From the NCBI RefSeq assembly GCF_007197995.1, contig NZ_VKKH01000009.1:372001-436000 (forward strand): a stretch of 64,000 nucleotides of DNA, in the 5' to 3' direction. The notes under the pieces were generated by a model. That model saw only the letters and a list, made by a program, of their open reading frames with translations. It had not been told where the DNA came from and did no database searches. Numbering within the stretch: position 1 is the stretch's first letter; each line of letters begins with the position of its first letter. Source of the stretch: Aliiglaciecola sp. M165. GTDB lineage: Bacteria; Pseudomonadota; Gammaproteobacteria; Enterobacterales; Alteromonadaceae. This document shows, piece after piece, positions 50,878 through 57,998 of this stretch. Position numbers and translations under genes: made by a program.

Positions 50878-51573
50878 TTAGTTGACACTGCAGGAGTTTA
50901 GTTCCCAGTATGTCCGACCGTCATCATAACCCAAATCATTGTCGCTAATCGATACAGTTCCCGATTTATTGGCCATGTACCAGTATAGATAAACTTGCTC
51001 AATCGCGTTTAGCGCATCAGCACGCCCTTGATAACCTGCATAAAACCCATAATAGGCATTCAAGTAAACAGCAGCTAAATGGTATTGAATATTATTGAGA
51101 GTTCCGCCTTGACTCTGCAGAGCATCACCAACAGTAATTGGGTTTGAATTCAGTTCTGGTGGCAGAGTCAGCACATCATTTAAGCGATCGCGCACTTCGT
51201 TTTCATAACACTCTTGATGTTTATCTTTGTCAGCATCTGAGATTGAATTGTCTTCCATAATGTCTTTCAATGGAATAAACATAGACGAGATGGTTTGTGA
51301 GTTGCCATTTCCATTACCGTTGCCGTGCAAGCCCATAACTTGTCCCCAACCACCGGGAGAACGGCCATTGGCAAAATTAGGCAAATGACAGTCATGTCTA
51401 TCAGTGTTTTGTGACAAATTACCTGACATGGCACCAGATACAGAGCACGCGCCCCATACAGATTTGGCTGGTAGGCTCGCAATCACTGCGCCTGTAGCGG
51501 TCTTCTTGATAAAACTACGACGCTTATTCACAGTGGCAACATCCTTTTCTGCTGACTTTTCGAATTCATTCAT
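50878..51573 (-). CDS. Tat-signal protein of unknown function heading the HPr-rel-A cassette
   Basis: A 231-residue protein with a twin-arginine signal. NKRRSFIKK at about residues 17-25 is followed by a short hydrophobic stretch and a probable cleavage site after VWGA. The mature part begins with CSVSGAMSGNLSQ and has a GNGNGNGN run near residue 91. It has an acidic middle and ends in a tyrosine-rich helix and a NSCSVN tail. I recognise no family. The position as first gene before a PqqD-like protein and a kinase makes it a candidate substrate of the cassette. A sigma-54 promoter candidate precedes it. Confidence 0.65.
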   Translation of the reverse strand: MNEFEKSAEKDVATVNKRRSFIKKTATGAVIASLPAKSVWGACSVSGAMSGNLSQNTDRHDCHLPNFANGRSPGGWGQVMGLHGNGNGNGNSQTISSMFIPLKDIMEDNSISDADKDKHQECYENEVRDRLNDVLTLPPELNSNPITVGDALQSQGGTLNNIQYHLAAVYLNAYYGFYAGYQGRADALNAIEQVYLYWYMANKSGTVSISDNDLGYDDGRTYWELNSCSVN

Positions 51574-51632
51574 TGACTAAAACCCATTCAGTGCGACTCA
51601 ATATGCGCAGTTTAACTTCATTACATGATTAA

Positions 51633-51648
51633 AGCAAAAATCGGACCA
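51633..51648 (-). promoter_or_regulatory. Candidate sigma-54 promoter of the Tat-signal/HPr-rel-A operon
   Basis: Read on the minus strand the 16 bases are TGGTCCGATTTTTGCT. The invariant GG and GC dinucleotides have the required 10-base gap, the -12 half TTGCT is perfect, and the -24 half differs from TGGCACG at two bases. The predicted start of transcription is about 50 bases before the ATG at 51573. Confidence 0.6.
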
Positions 51649-51719
51649 CTTAAATAAACCACTGAATTTGCAGGATTTATCCCATACAAAACTGTCATGT
51701 TGTAAATTTTTCTGACAGA

Positions 51720-52526
51720 CTAATTAAGCGGAACATTGGCCGTTTTGAGCAGTTCTAGTACGTATTTTACAGGTATTGCATACGTAATGCCACTGGGGTC
51801 TGATAATACCGCTTCTTTTGTCGACTTTACAAAAACTTTATTGATCACAGCGACTACCTCACCTGTGTCAGCGCTATACACTGCACTACCACTATTCCCA
51901 GGATATGCTGTTGCATCTAATTGATAGATGTAATAAGGATCTCTGAGCCTTCTTACGGTATTGATATCCAGCTGACTAGAATGATTCGCAGGAATAATAA
52001 CCGGAGTGGTGGCAGCAATAATACCTCGGTGAGTAGCAGGATATAAGCCCAGCACTGCACCTATAGGAAAGCCTGTAAATACAATTTCAGAGCCATCTTT
52101 TATCAATGTTGCGCTGGCGAGTTTCATGGGTTCAAGCTTCCTTTCGACACGAAGAAGCGCCAAATCGTGCAATTCATCTACCTCGACTACGGTTGCATCT
52201 AAGGTAATCGGCCGTTTCCCTTGACCGACAAAAACCACGCGTCGCTGACGACTATTTTCGGCTAATGGCTTACTGATAACATGATGGTTAGTAATAATGT
52301 GTTTACCATCTGCGACCACAAACCCACTGCCGTGAAGGTTTGCTCGAGGTGCATTGATCGGATCAAAAACACCAATACCAACAATAGATGGTTTCACTCT
52401 ATCCACTATCTCGACAATGCTATGAGCGCCCACAGGAAGGGACAACAACAAAGCGACATAACAACAAATAGTGGTGAGTCGTTTTTTAGCCTGAAAACAA
52501 AGTTTGTTGTCAAGAAAAACCGTCAT
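51720..52526 (-). CDS. Secreted trypsin-like serine protease (S1C, no PDZ)
   Basis: A 268-residue exported protease. A signal peptide (about 16-34, ending VGAHS) is followed by a single S1C domain. The triad is His82 in ITNHHV, Asp121 in HDLALL and Ser212 in YPGNSGSA. There is no PDZ domain, unlike DegP/DegS, so it should be a simple periplasmic or secreted peptidase. It is divergent from the patatin gene, with about 100 bases between the starts. A role in processing the neighbouring secreted proteins is only inference. Confidence 0.86.
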   Translation of the reverse strand: MTVFLDNKLCFQAKKRLTTICCYVALLLSLPVGAHSIVEIVDRVKPSIVGIGVFDPINAPRANLHGSGFVVADGKHIITNHHVISKPLAENSRQRRVVFVGQGKRPITLDATVVEVDELHDLALLRVERKLEPMKLASATLIKDGSEIVFTGFPIGAVLGLYPATHRGIIAATTPVIIPANHSSQLDINTVRRLRDPYYIYQLDATAYPGNSGSAVYSADTGEVVAVINKVFVKSTKEAVLSDPSGITYAIPVKYVLELLKTANVPLN

Positions 52527-52628
52527 AAATTCACGCTCTTATGCAAAACTCGATTTTTGAACCATATTTTAAACAAGCCCACAAAACAAGTTTGGTTTTA
52601 TAAAGTGACGACAAAGCAACCACAATCA

Positions 52629-53441
52629 ATGCGCATAGTTCCAATATTCTCTGGTGGCGGTACCCGTTTGACTGCGCATATCGGCATTATGCAAGCTATC
52701 AACGATTTGAATTTGAAATTTGATCGAGTTGTCGGGATTTCTGGAGGCTCCATTGTCTCTGCACTTTATTGCAGTGGAATGCCTTTGCAAAATATCCTTA
52801 AATTGGCCATTGACACCGACTTCAAACAATTTAAAGGATATTCGATAATAAGATTGTTGAAAGACGGGGGATTGAGCTCGGGAAACAAATTTGAACGCTG
52901 GATGGACGAACAGCTAGAAGGTAAAACGTTCAAGCAAATGACTCACGACCTTAGCATAGTAGCAACAGACGTTAATGGTGGCGGCCCGGTGGTTTTTGAT
53001 AGTCAAACCAGTCCTGATTTAAAAGTTTCGGCTGCTGTTCGATTTTCTATGTCAATTCCCTTAGTCTTTAGTTTTAAACCGTATAAGGAACATCTACTCG
53101 TCGACGGAGCAATATTGTCCGAAGATGCTCTATTCAGAGAATGGACCGACGATGACGCTAAAAATATGTGCTTTAGGCTCAAATCTCAACAAGTCGCGAC
53201 AATTCAGAAGCGTAAGGTGTTTTTTCATCTCCCAGAATACCTGTTCATGCTGATCAAAACCTTTATGACTGCGCTATCCAGAGAGTATGTGCATGCAGAC
53301 AATTGGCACAACACCATCGTAATCGATACAGCACATTATTCGTCTGTTGATTTTTCGCTCTCACCAGAACAGAAGATGGAATTATTTCAGATGGGCAATC
53401 AAACTGCGCGAAGTATTATTCCGCTTAAGCTGAAGCAGTAA
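52629..53441 (+). CDS. Patatin-like phospholipase
   Basis: A 270-residue serine lipase of the patatin family. It has the oxyanion glycine-rich loop SGGGTR (8-13), the nucleophile Ser38 in GISGG and the catalytic Asp in VDGA (158-161). The dyad is complete. No signal peptide is seen, so it is cytoplasmic or exported by a non-Sec route. The start at 52629 (MRIVPIFSGG) fits the family; the open frame extends back to 52281 but overlaps the divergent protease gene. A GTG at 52605 is an alternative. Confidence 0.85.
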   Translation: MRIVPIFSGGGTRLTAHIGIMQAINDLNLKFDRVVGISGGSIVSALYCSGMPLQNILKLAIDTDFKQFKGYSIIRLLKDGGLSSGNKFERWMDEQLEGKTFKQMTHDLSIVATDVNGGGPVVFDSQTSPDLKVSAAVRFSMSIPLVFSFKPYKEHLLVDGAILSEDALFREWTDDDAKNMCFRLKSQQVATIQKRKVFFHLPEYLFMLIKTFMTALSREYVHADNWHNTIVIDTAHYSSVDFSLSPEQKMELFQMGNQTARSIIPLKLKQ

Positions 53442-53544
53442 TTTTTAAATGTTAGCCTGACCTACTTTTATCCCAATCATTAAAAATGAAACATCTGCAT
53501 AGGATTGTTTCCACCGACATTTTTCAAGTTAACGCCGCAGAGTG

Positions 53545-54426
53545 TTATTTGTTTAATAGCGATGATAACGGCAACAAAACAATTTGAGCGCTAAACAGTG
53601 GTACGTTTTCCTTAACATAACCCACACACAAATGACTCACTTTGTTATCACTCCCCGCGATTTCCAGTTCGGGACTCACAACAATATTTAGTACGTCATT
53701 ACTGCGCAATTGATTTAGCTGTTTTTGATCAATGCTTAATTTATGCGATGCATAGATCATTGGATTTTTAATCAAATCATGTCCAATTGCTTGCGCTCTC
53801 TCCAGCAAGGCTGATGACAACAGACTCATCGGATACATTTGCGGGAAACACACTTTGTCGGCGAATTCATCGATGTATTCAGATTGCTCGGCAAATGCGC
53901 TAGTCAGAAAGTTTTTCGCATTTCCAACAATCATATATTTTCTTTTTAAAAAACATCCGCTCCCCTGGTCAAAAGAGCGGTCAGCGCGCAATCCCCAATC
54001 AATACCTGCAGGAATAGCATCATTTACGACAATCGGATTCACTTCTGAGCGCCTTTTGAAACCGAGAATGACTGCCTTGTTATTTGCCTTTAACAGTAGT
54101 CGGTTGGAGTGACAACGACCACCTTGTAACATTGAATTCTTTCCCGGCTTTGCGTCCAGGTGAAGTTTATCCCCAGGACGCACCACACCAGCGTATGTGA
54201 GTTCAAACACACTAAATGGGTAGTCGGTAGCGTCGACCGATTCATGTTGACTCAGCGCTTGCAACTGCGTTTCTATAAAACATCCCAATTGAAAGCCCAA
54301 AGCAATGGGACCGTCAAAAGGGTTATTGTGGATCCAATTCCAACGCTTCTTATCATGAAATAGATTGAAATCATCCGTTGAGTTTCTGGCCGCTTCAATA
54401 TGAAATTGTGTAAGTTGATATTCCAA
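53545..54426 (-). CDS. Double-hotdog (MaoC-like) protein
   Basis: A 293-residue protein that looks like two tandem hotdog domains. The first half carries a hydratase-2-like stretch STDDFNLFHD (16-25, with an Asp/His pair) and a following GPIALGFQLGCF helix. It continues with FELTYAGVVRPGDKLHLDA, typical of MaoC-type beta sheets. The second half (about 150-293) is more divergent. Such proteins bind or hydrate acyl thioesters. It is divergent from the exosortase-associated acyltransferase, which suggests acyl-chain chemistry in the same pathway. Confidence 0.62.
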   Translation of the reverse strand: MEYQLTQFHIEAARNSTDDFNLFHDKKRWNWIHNNPFDGPIALGFQLGCFIETQLQALSQHESVDATDYPFSVFELTYAGVVRPGDKLHLDAKPGKNSMLQGGRCHSNRLLLKANNKAVILGFKRRSEVNPIVVNDAIPAGIDWGLRADRSFDQGSGCFLKRKYMIVGNAKNFLTSAFAEQSEYIDEFADKVCFPQMYPMSLLSSALLERAQAIGHDLIKNPMIYASHKLSIDQKQLNQLRSNDVLNIVVSPELEIAGSDNKVSHLCVGYVKENVPLFSAQIVLLPLSSLLNK

Positions 54427-54490
54427 CAGTTTTTACTCCGTATTTACTTGGTAAAAAATCCAACAAGTCATTATTTTGCATAAAATTTAT

Positions 54491-54525
54491 CGGGTTTAGG
54501 TTTGACAAATTTTGAGTTAAACCCG
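54491..54525. promoter_or_regulatory. Operator-like inverted repeat with TTGACA in the divergent hotdog/acyltransferase region
   Basis: Perfect 8-bp arms CGGGTTTA (54491-54498) and TAAACCCG (54518-54525) flank a perfect -35 hexamer TTGACA (54502-54507) on the plus strand. The matching -10 (54525-54530) is weak. It could bind a dimeric regulator controlling one or both divergent genes. Confidence 0.4.
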
Positions 54526-54605
54526 AAACTTGAAGCATTACTTAGTTTAAATACATAAATGATTACCAACAATAATGGTCAATATATCCCACAAAGGAAA
54601 GTTGA

Positions 54606-55349
54606 ATGACTGAAATCTCTGCTGACAGCATTTCTGGTCATTTTTCAGACTATTTGAAACCTGTATTCTCGGAATCGCAAGAGCACAAAGAACACTCCTA
54701 CAATATTAGGCATCAAGTCTACTGTGAAGAGTTACATTTTGAGCCTGAGAACGAGCAGAAATTGGAAACTGATAATTTTGATTCCCATTCATACCATTGT
54801 TTAATCCAACACAAATCGAGTGGCAATTATGCTGGCACAGTCAGACTCATAGTTTCAAATTCGGCTTCTCAACAGCTACCGATAGAACTTTATTGCAAAG
54901 AGGCCATTCAGAGGCCAGAACTTTTCCCTGACAATTTTGATAGAAACGACATATGTGAAATTTCTAGATTAGCAGTCCCTCTTCAATTCAGACGTCGTAA
55001 AATGGATAACTTTGATGGCGCTGCAATTGGTTTGATTAATAAAGAGGTATACTCGGAAACAGAACTACGTTGCTTTCCTTTTATAGCAGTTGGACTATAT
55101 TTATCTGCTACATCAATTTTGCTACATAAGAATATTAACCACTGTTATGTCATGGTAGAACCAAGACTAGCGAGAAGCATGCGCTTCGTGGGACTGCCAT
55201 TTGAACAGATTGGCCCAGTTGTTGATTATCATGGAAAACGGGCACCTTATTACATTCAACCGAAAAAAGTAGAAGAAAATTTGAACGAAGATTTCAAATC
55301 ACTTTTATTCAGCATTAATAATGCGTTAACGCATCAAATTGACGTTTAA
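54606..55349 (+). CDS. PEP-CTERM/exosortase system-associated acyltransferase
   Basis: A 247-residue GNAT-fold protein of the acyltransferase family associated with exosortase loci, distantly related to acyl-homoserine-lactone synthases. Diagnostic segments are YNIRHQVYCEELHFEP (about 32-47), HSYHCLIQHKSSGNYAGTVRL (58-80, in pieces) and ICEISRLAVP near residue 119. The substrate is not established. It is the first gene rightward of the divergent hotdog gene, with the ThiF-like gene 110 bases downstream. Confidence 0.87.
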   Translation: MTEISADSISGHFSDYLKPVFSESQEHKEHSYNIRHQVYCEELHFEPENEQKLETDNFDSHSYHCLIQHKSSGNYAGTVRLIVSNSASQQLPIELYCKEAIQRPELFPDNFDRNDICEISRLAVPLQFRRRKMDNFDGAAIGLINKEVYSETELRCFPFIAVGLYLSATSILLHKNINHCYVMVEPRLARSMRFVGLPFEQIGPVVDYHGKRAPYYIQPKKVEENLNEDFKSLLFSINNALTHQIDV

Positions 55350-55409
55350 TTATTTTCGCACTAGCAACAGTTTCGTTTAACGCCGATTGCTAGGCATACG
55401 AAAGAACAA

Positions 55410-55424
55410 TTGGTCCAAGACCAA
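55410..55424. promoter_or_regulatory. Short palindrome upstream of the ThiF-like gene
   Basis: TTGGTC and GACCAA (55410-55415, 55419-55424) are separated by CAA, 36 bases before the ThiF-like start codon. This is operator-sized. It is not a sigma-54 site, because the -12 GC is missing. Confidence 0.3.
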
Positions 55425-55459
55425 CTGTCTACAACTGAACATATTTAAGAGACACTATT

Positions 55460-56329
55460 ATGTTTGATTACAAAGAAGCATTCTCGCGAAACATAGGATG
55501 GATGACTGACGAAGAGCAAGAAGTATTGCGAAATTCTAAAGTCGCCATAGGAGGTCTCGGGGGAGTTGGAGGTGATCATGCAATAGTGTGCGCTCGGTTA
55601 GGCATAGGGAACTTCCATATTTCCGATATGGACCAGTACGACTTAGTAAATTTCAATCGCCAGGCAGGTGCTTCGATGAAAACCTTAGGCCAAGAAAAAT
55701 CTAAGGTTATGGAAGATATACTCGCCAATATTAACCCTGAATCAAGTGTTAAAAATTTCGACAAAGGTATAAACGACGAAAACCTAGAAGATTTTCTTGA
55801 TGGTGTTGACATATATATTGATAGCTTGGATATCTTTGCTATGGATATTAGACGCAAAGTATTTCAGCGCTGTTATGAAAAGAATATTCCTTGTGTTACT
55901 GCAGCGCCAATGGGAATGGGAACAGCTGTACTTGTTTTTATGCCTGGAAAAATGTCATTTGAAGACTATTTTTGCTTAGAGGGACTCAACGAGGAAGACA
56001 AGTTTTATCATCTCATTATGGGACTATCTCCGCGCATGTTACAACTAAGCTATCTAGTCGATCGCAGTAAGGTTGACTTTTGGAGAGGAAAAGTTCCCTC
56101 TACACCTATGGGTATATCAATGGCCGCTGGCGTTCTGAATACCAACGTCGTTAAAATACTGCTAAAAAGAGGGAAAGTGCTCGAGGCTCCATGGGGATGG
56201 CATGTAGATGCGTTTAGAAACAAAGCAAAGCGCACCTGGCGTCCTTGGGGAAATAAAAACCCTATTCAAAAGTACATTATGTTCCCTATGGTAAAAAAGG
56301 CCGTTGGCAAACCAAAACCAACGACTTAA
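55460..56329 (+). CDS. ThiF/MoeB-like (E1-type) adenylyltransferase
   Basis: A 289-residue E1-like enzyme. It has the nucleotide-binding GGLGGVGG (31-38), Asp56/Asp58 in ISDMDQYD, the arginine finger stretch NFNRQ (64-68), Lys80 and a DSLD segment near residue 115. This is sufficient for adenylation of a carboxyl terminus. The zinc CxxC pairs and rhodanese domain of MoeB/MOCS3 are missing, and no ubiquitin-like ThiS/MoaD partner lies nearby. It follows the exosortase-associated acyltransferase. The target could be a peptide or a small carboxylate; the role is unknown. Confidence 0.82.
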   Translation: MFDYKEAFSRNIGWMTDEEQEVLRNSKVAIGGLGGVGGDHAIVCARLGIGNFHISDMDQYDLVNFNRQAGASMKTLGQEKSKVMEDILANINPESSVKNFDKGINDENLEDFLDGVDIYIDSLDIFAMDIRRKVFQRCYEKNIPCVTAAPMGMGTAVLVFMPGKMSFEDYFCLEGLNEEDKFYHLIMGLSPRMLQLSYLVDRSKVDFWRGKVPSTPMGISMAAGVLNTNVVKILLKRGKVLEAPWGWHVDAFRNKAKRTWRPWGNKNPIQKYIMFPMVKKAVGKPKPTT

Positions 56330-56706
56330 CTCTGCCTCGAGATAATACTTCCTCTGCCTAATATCCTCTCCGGTCCCTTTATACTTATTGGCTCTGCTTT
56401 CAATAGATACTGCTGATTATTACAAATAAAAGCTCCGGCCTGATATCAGTTAAAACTTAAATACTGAAAAGCAGTCTAATGACAGACATCAGTGAAAGCT
56501 GTGTAAATAACCTCATCTGAATTTAAGAATCACTAAATCTATACATCAAAACCATTGCAACCTGCCAACAGAATTGACTACCAATCCACATAACAAAGTG
56601 CTCTGGCTACGAGAAAGCAAATGGACGTACTTAATTGCTGGAATGAATGAATCGAGTGCTACGTTAAGTCCAAAGCAATGCTTCGCACTCACTTAAGTCC
56701 ACATGA
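56330..56706. other. Non-coding stretch after the ThiF-like gene
   Basis: About 380 bases with no ORF, terminator or repeat I can support. Its base composition is close to that of its surroundings. It leads into the coding remnant at 56707-56844. Confidence 0.4.
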
Positions 56707-56844
56707 AGAGAATTTTACAGCGCCTTTTACCTGCAGTCGCTATGGATAAGAGAACTCCCCTTTGAACAGAGCGACTTTTTGTTTAAAGCTTCTGGACGCG
56801 TTCTGACTAATCACTACATTATGTGGATTGGTCTAACCATGTAG
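56707..56844 (+). pseudogene. Possible coding remnant, glycosyltransferase-like
   Basis: The frame reads 45 codons without stop to TAG at 56842-56844, preceded by an in-frame TGA. The translated piece has the protein-like stretches WIRELPFEQSDFLFKASGR and NHYIMWIG. The FKASGRVLTN part recalls the FKxSGRYxL pattern in some WavE-type surface polysaccharide proteins. No start codon or upstream domain remains. It could be a decayed gene end, or chance. Confidence 0.25.
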
Positions 56845-56865
56845 TTTTTAATATGGTTAATACAA

Positions 56866-56900
56866 AAAAAATCCGATATCAGAAACTGATATCGGATTTC
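56866..56900 (-). terminator. Rho-independent terminator of the PEP-CTERM gene
   Basis: A 14-bp perfect stem AAATCCGATATCAG/CTGATATCGGATTT with a three-base loop. On the minus strand it is followed by a long T-run. It lies about 100 bases beyond the PEP-CTERM gene. Confidence 0.9.
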
Positions 56901-56996
56901 GTAGCTGTGTAAAGACCGGTTAACCGCCAAACGTAATGTTTGATTTACTTATCGGTACTACAGATAAACCGTTCTTTTGACTATTAAGTCTCTAAC

Positions 56997-57812
56997 TTAG
57001 CTTTTACGTCTGCGAGCAGCGCCGCCTAGACCTAGAAGACCAAGCCCCAAAATTGCTAAGCTTGACGGCTCAGGAATTTGGAAAGAGATAGAACCATCAT
57101 GGTTACCTTGTAGAGTAAAGGTTCCATCAAAGTTATTAGTAATCGTTACGTCAGCTGGGTCGGTGTTGAAATCTACGAAAGAGAACACGTCAACCATATC
57201 GCCAACCAAATCACCCATTGAACCATCAGCGAAGTTGAATACATCACCTGCAGCAACACCGTTTACAGTACCCGCTCCAACAGAAGAAACCATAGTTCTT
57301 AGTGAAGGACCACCTAGGCTTTGAGCGATACTTAGGAAATCAAGTGTAAACAATTCTACGAAATCACCAACAGCGTCGCCTGGCTCAAAGTAGAAGAAAG
57401 TAATGTCACCTGAAGTGTAATTAGTGGCAAGTGCAGGACCTAAACTACCTGTTAGTTCGAATTGGAAAGTTAAACCCCAATCTCCATAACCATTGTCACT
57501 TTCAGGTCCAAAGCTGTTAGGAAGGAAACCTTCAACAGCGTTAAAACCAAGTGAAGCAACGTCAGTGAATCCACCAACAGTAGTAATTGCATCGCCTACA
57601 TCAGGACCATTCATATCAGCATCAGTTACTAGTGTAGTTGACTGATAGTTATAAGTTGCTTGATCCAACCAACCTGTAGTTGTTGCGCCAGCAGCCTGAT
57701 TTCTTGCGTTGTCTCCAAAGTCTACACCGACATCGATATAGAATTGGTCAGCGAAAGCAACAGACGAGCTTGTTGCTAAAATGATCCCTGCTAATAAGGA
57801 CTTAGTTTTCAT
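56997..57812 (-). CDS. PEP-CTERM sorting domain protein
   Basis: A 271-residue exported protein with a signal peptide (1-21, ending AFA). The mature part is acidic and beta-rich, with almost no cysteine. The C-terminal tag starts IPEPSS (Pro247), has a leucine/glycine helix LAILGLGLLGLGG and ends in ARRRKS. The tag is recognised by exosortase, cleaved, and the protein is delivered to the envelope or exopolysaccharide. It lies next to PrsT, with its own sigma-54-type promoter and terminator. High expression is plausible. Its ligand or structural role is unknown. Confidence 0.9.
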   Translation of the reverse strand: MKTKSLLAGIILATSSSVAFADQFYIDVGVDFGDNARNQAAGATTTGWLDQATYNYQSTTLVTDADMNGPDVGDAITTVGGFTDVASLGFNAVEGFLPNSFGPESDNGYGDWGLTFQFELTGSLGPALATNYTSGDITFFYFEPGDAVGDFVELFTLDFLSIAQSLGGPSLRTMVSSVGAGTVNGVAAGDVFNFADGSMGDLVGDMVDVFSFVDFNTDPADVTITNNFDGTFTLQGNHDGSISFQIPEPSSLAILGLGLLGLGGAARRRKS

Positions 57813-57888
57813 ATTAATTCTCCAGCGTATTAATTTGTTTAGGTTGTAAAGTTGGTTTCACAAACAAACTTTTCCATGTCTAGATTAA

Positions 57889-57904
57889 TGCACGCGGCGT
57901 GCCA
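57889..57904 (-). promoter_or_regulatory. Sigma-54 promoter of the PEP-CTERM gene
   Basis: On the minus strand this reads TGGCACGCCGCGTGCA, matching the consensus TGGCACG-N4-TTGCW at every position but one (G for T in the -12 half). GG and GC are correctly spaced by 10 bases. The transcription start would be near 57878, about 66 bases before the ATG. PEP-CTERM genes in other bacteria are known to use RpoN with the PrsK/PrsR two-component pair. Confidence 0.78.
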
Positions 57905-57923
57905 ACTTTTATCCCATTGATTT

Positions 57924-57968
57924 TGTTGAATATTTTAAAATCACCACACAACAGCTGTTAAATATTTT
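57924..57968 (-). promoter_or_regulatory. Pair of direct repeats upstream of the sigma-54 promoter
   Basis: Two 13-base repeats, AAAATATTCAACA and AAAATATTTAACA on the minus strand (57924-57936 and 57956-57968), are exactly 32 bases apart, three helical turns. They lie 20-64 bases upstream of the -24 element. They fit activator sites for an enhancer-binding protein. The AACAGCTGTT palindrome at 57950-57959 overlaps the distal one. Confidence 0.5.
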
Positions 57969-57998
57969 GACACTTTTTTTACTCTGTTTATCGTTTGT

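Noticed and set aside
52281-52628. N-terminal extension of the patatin protein by 116 residues
   Set aside because: It lies antisense to the start of the S1C protease gene, has no protein-like features, and the patatin family starts directly before the glycine-rich loop.
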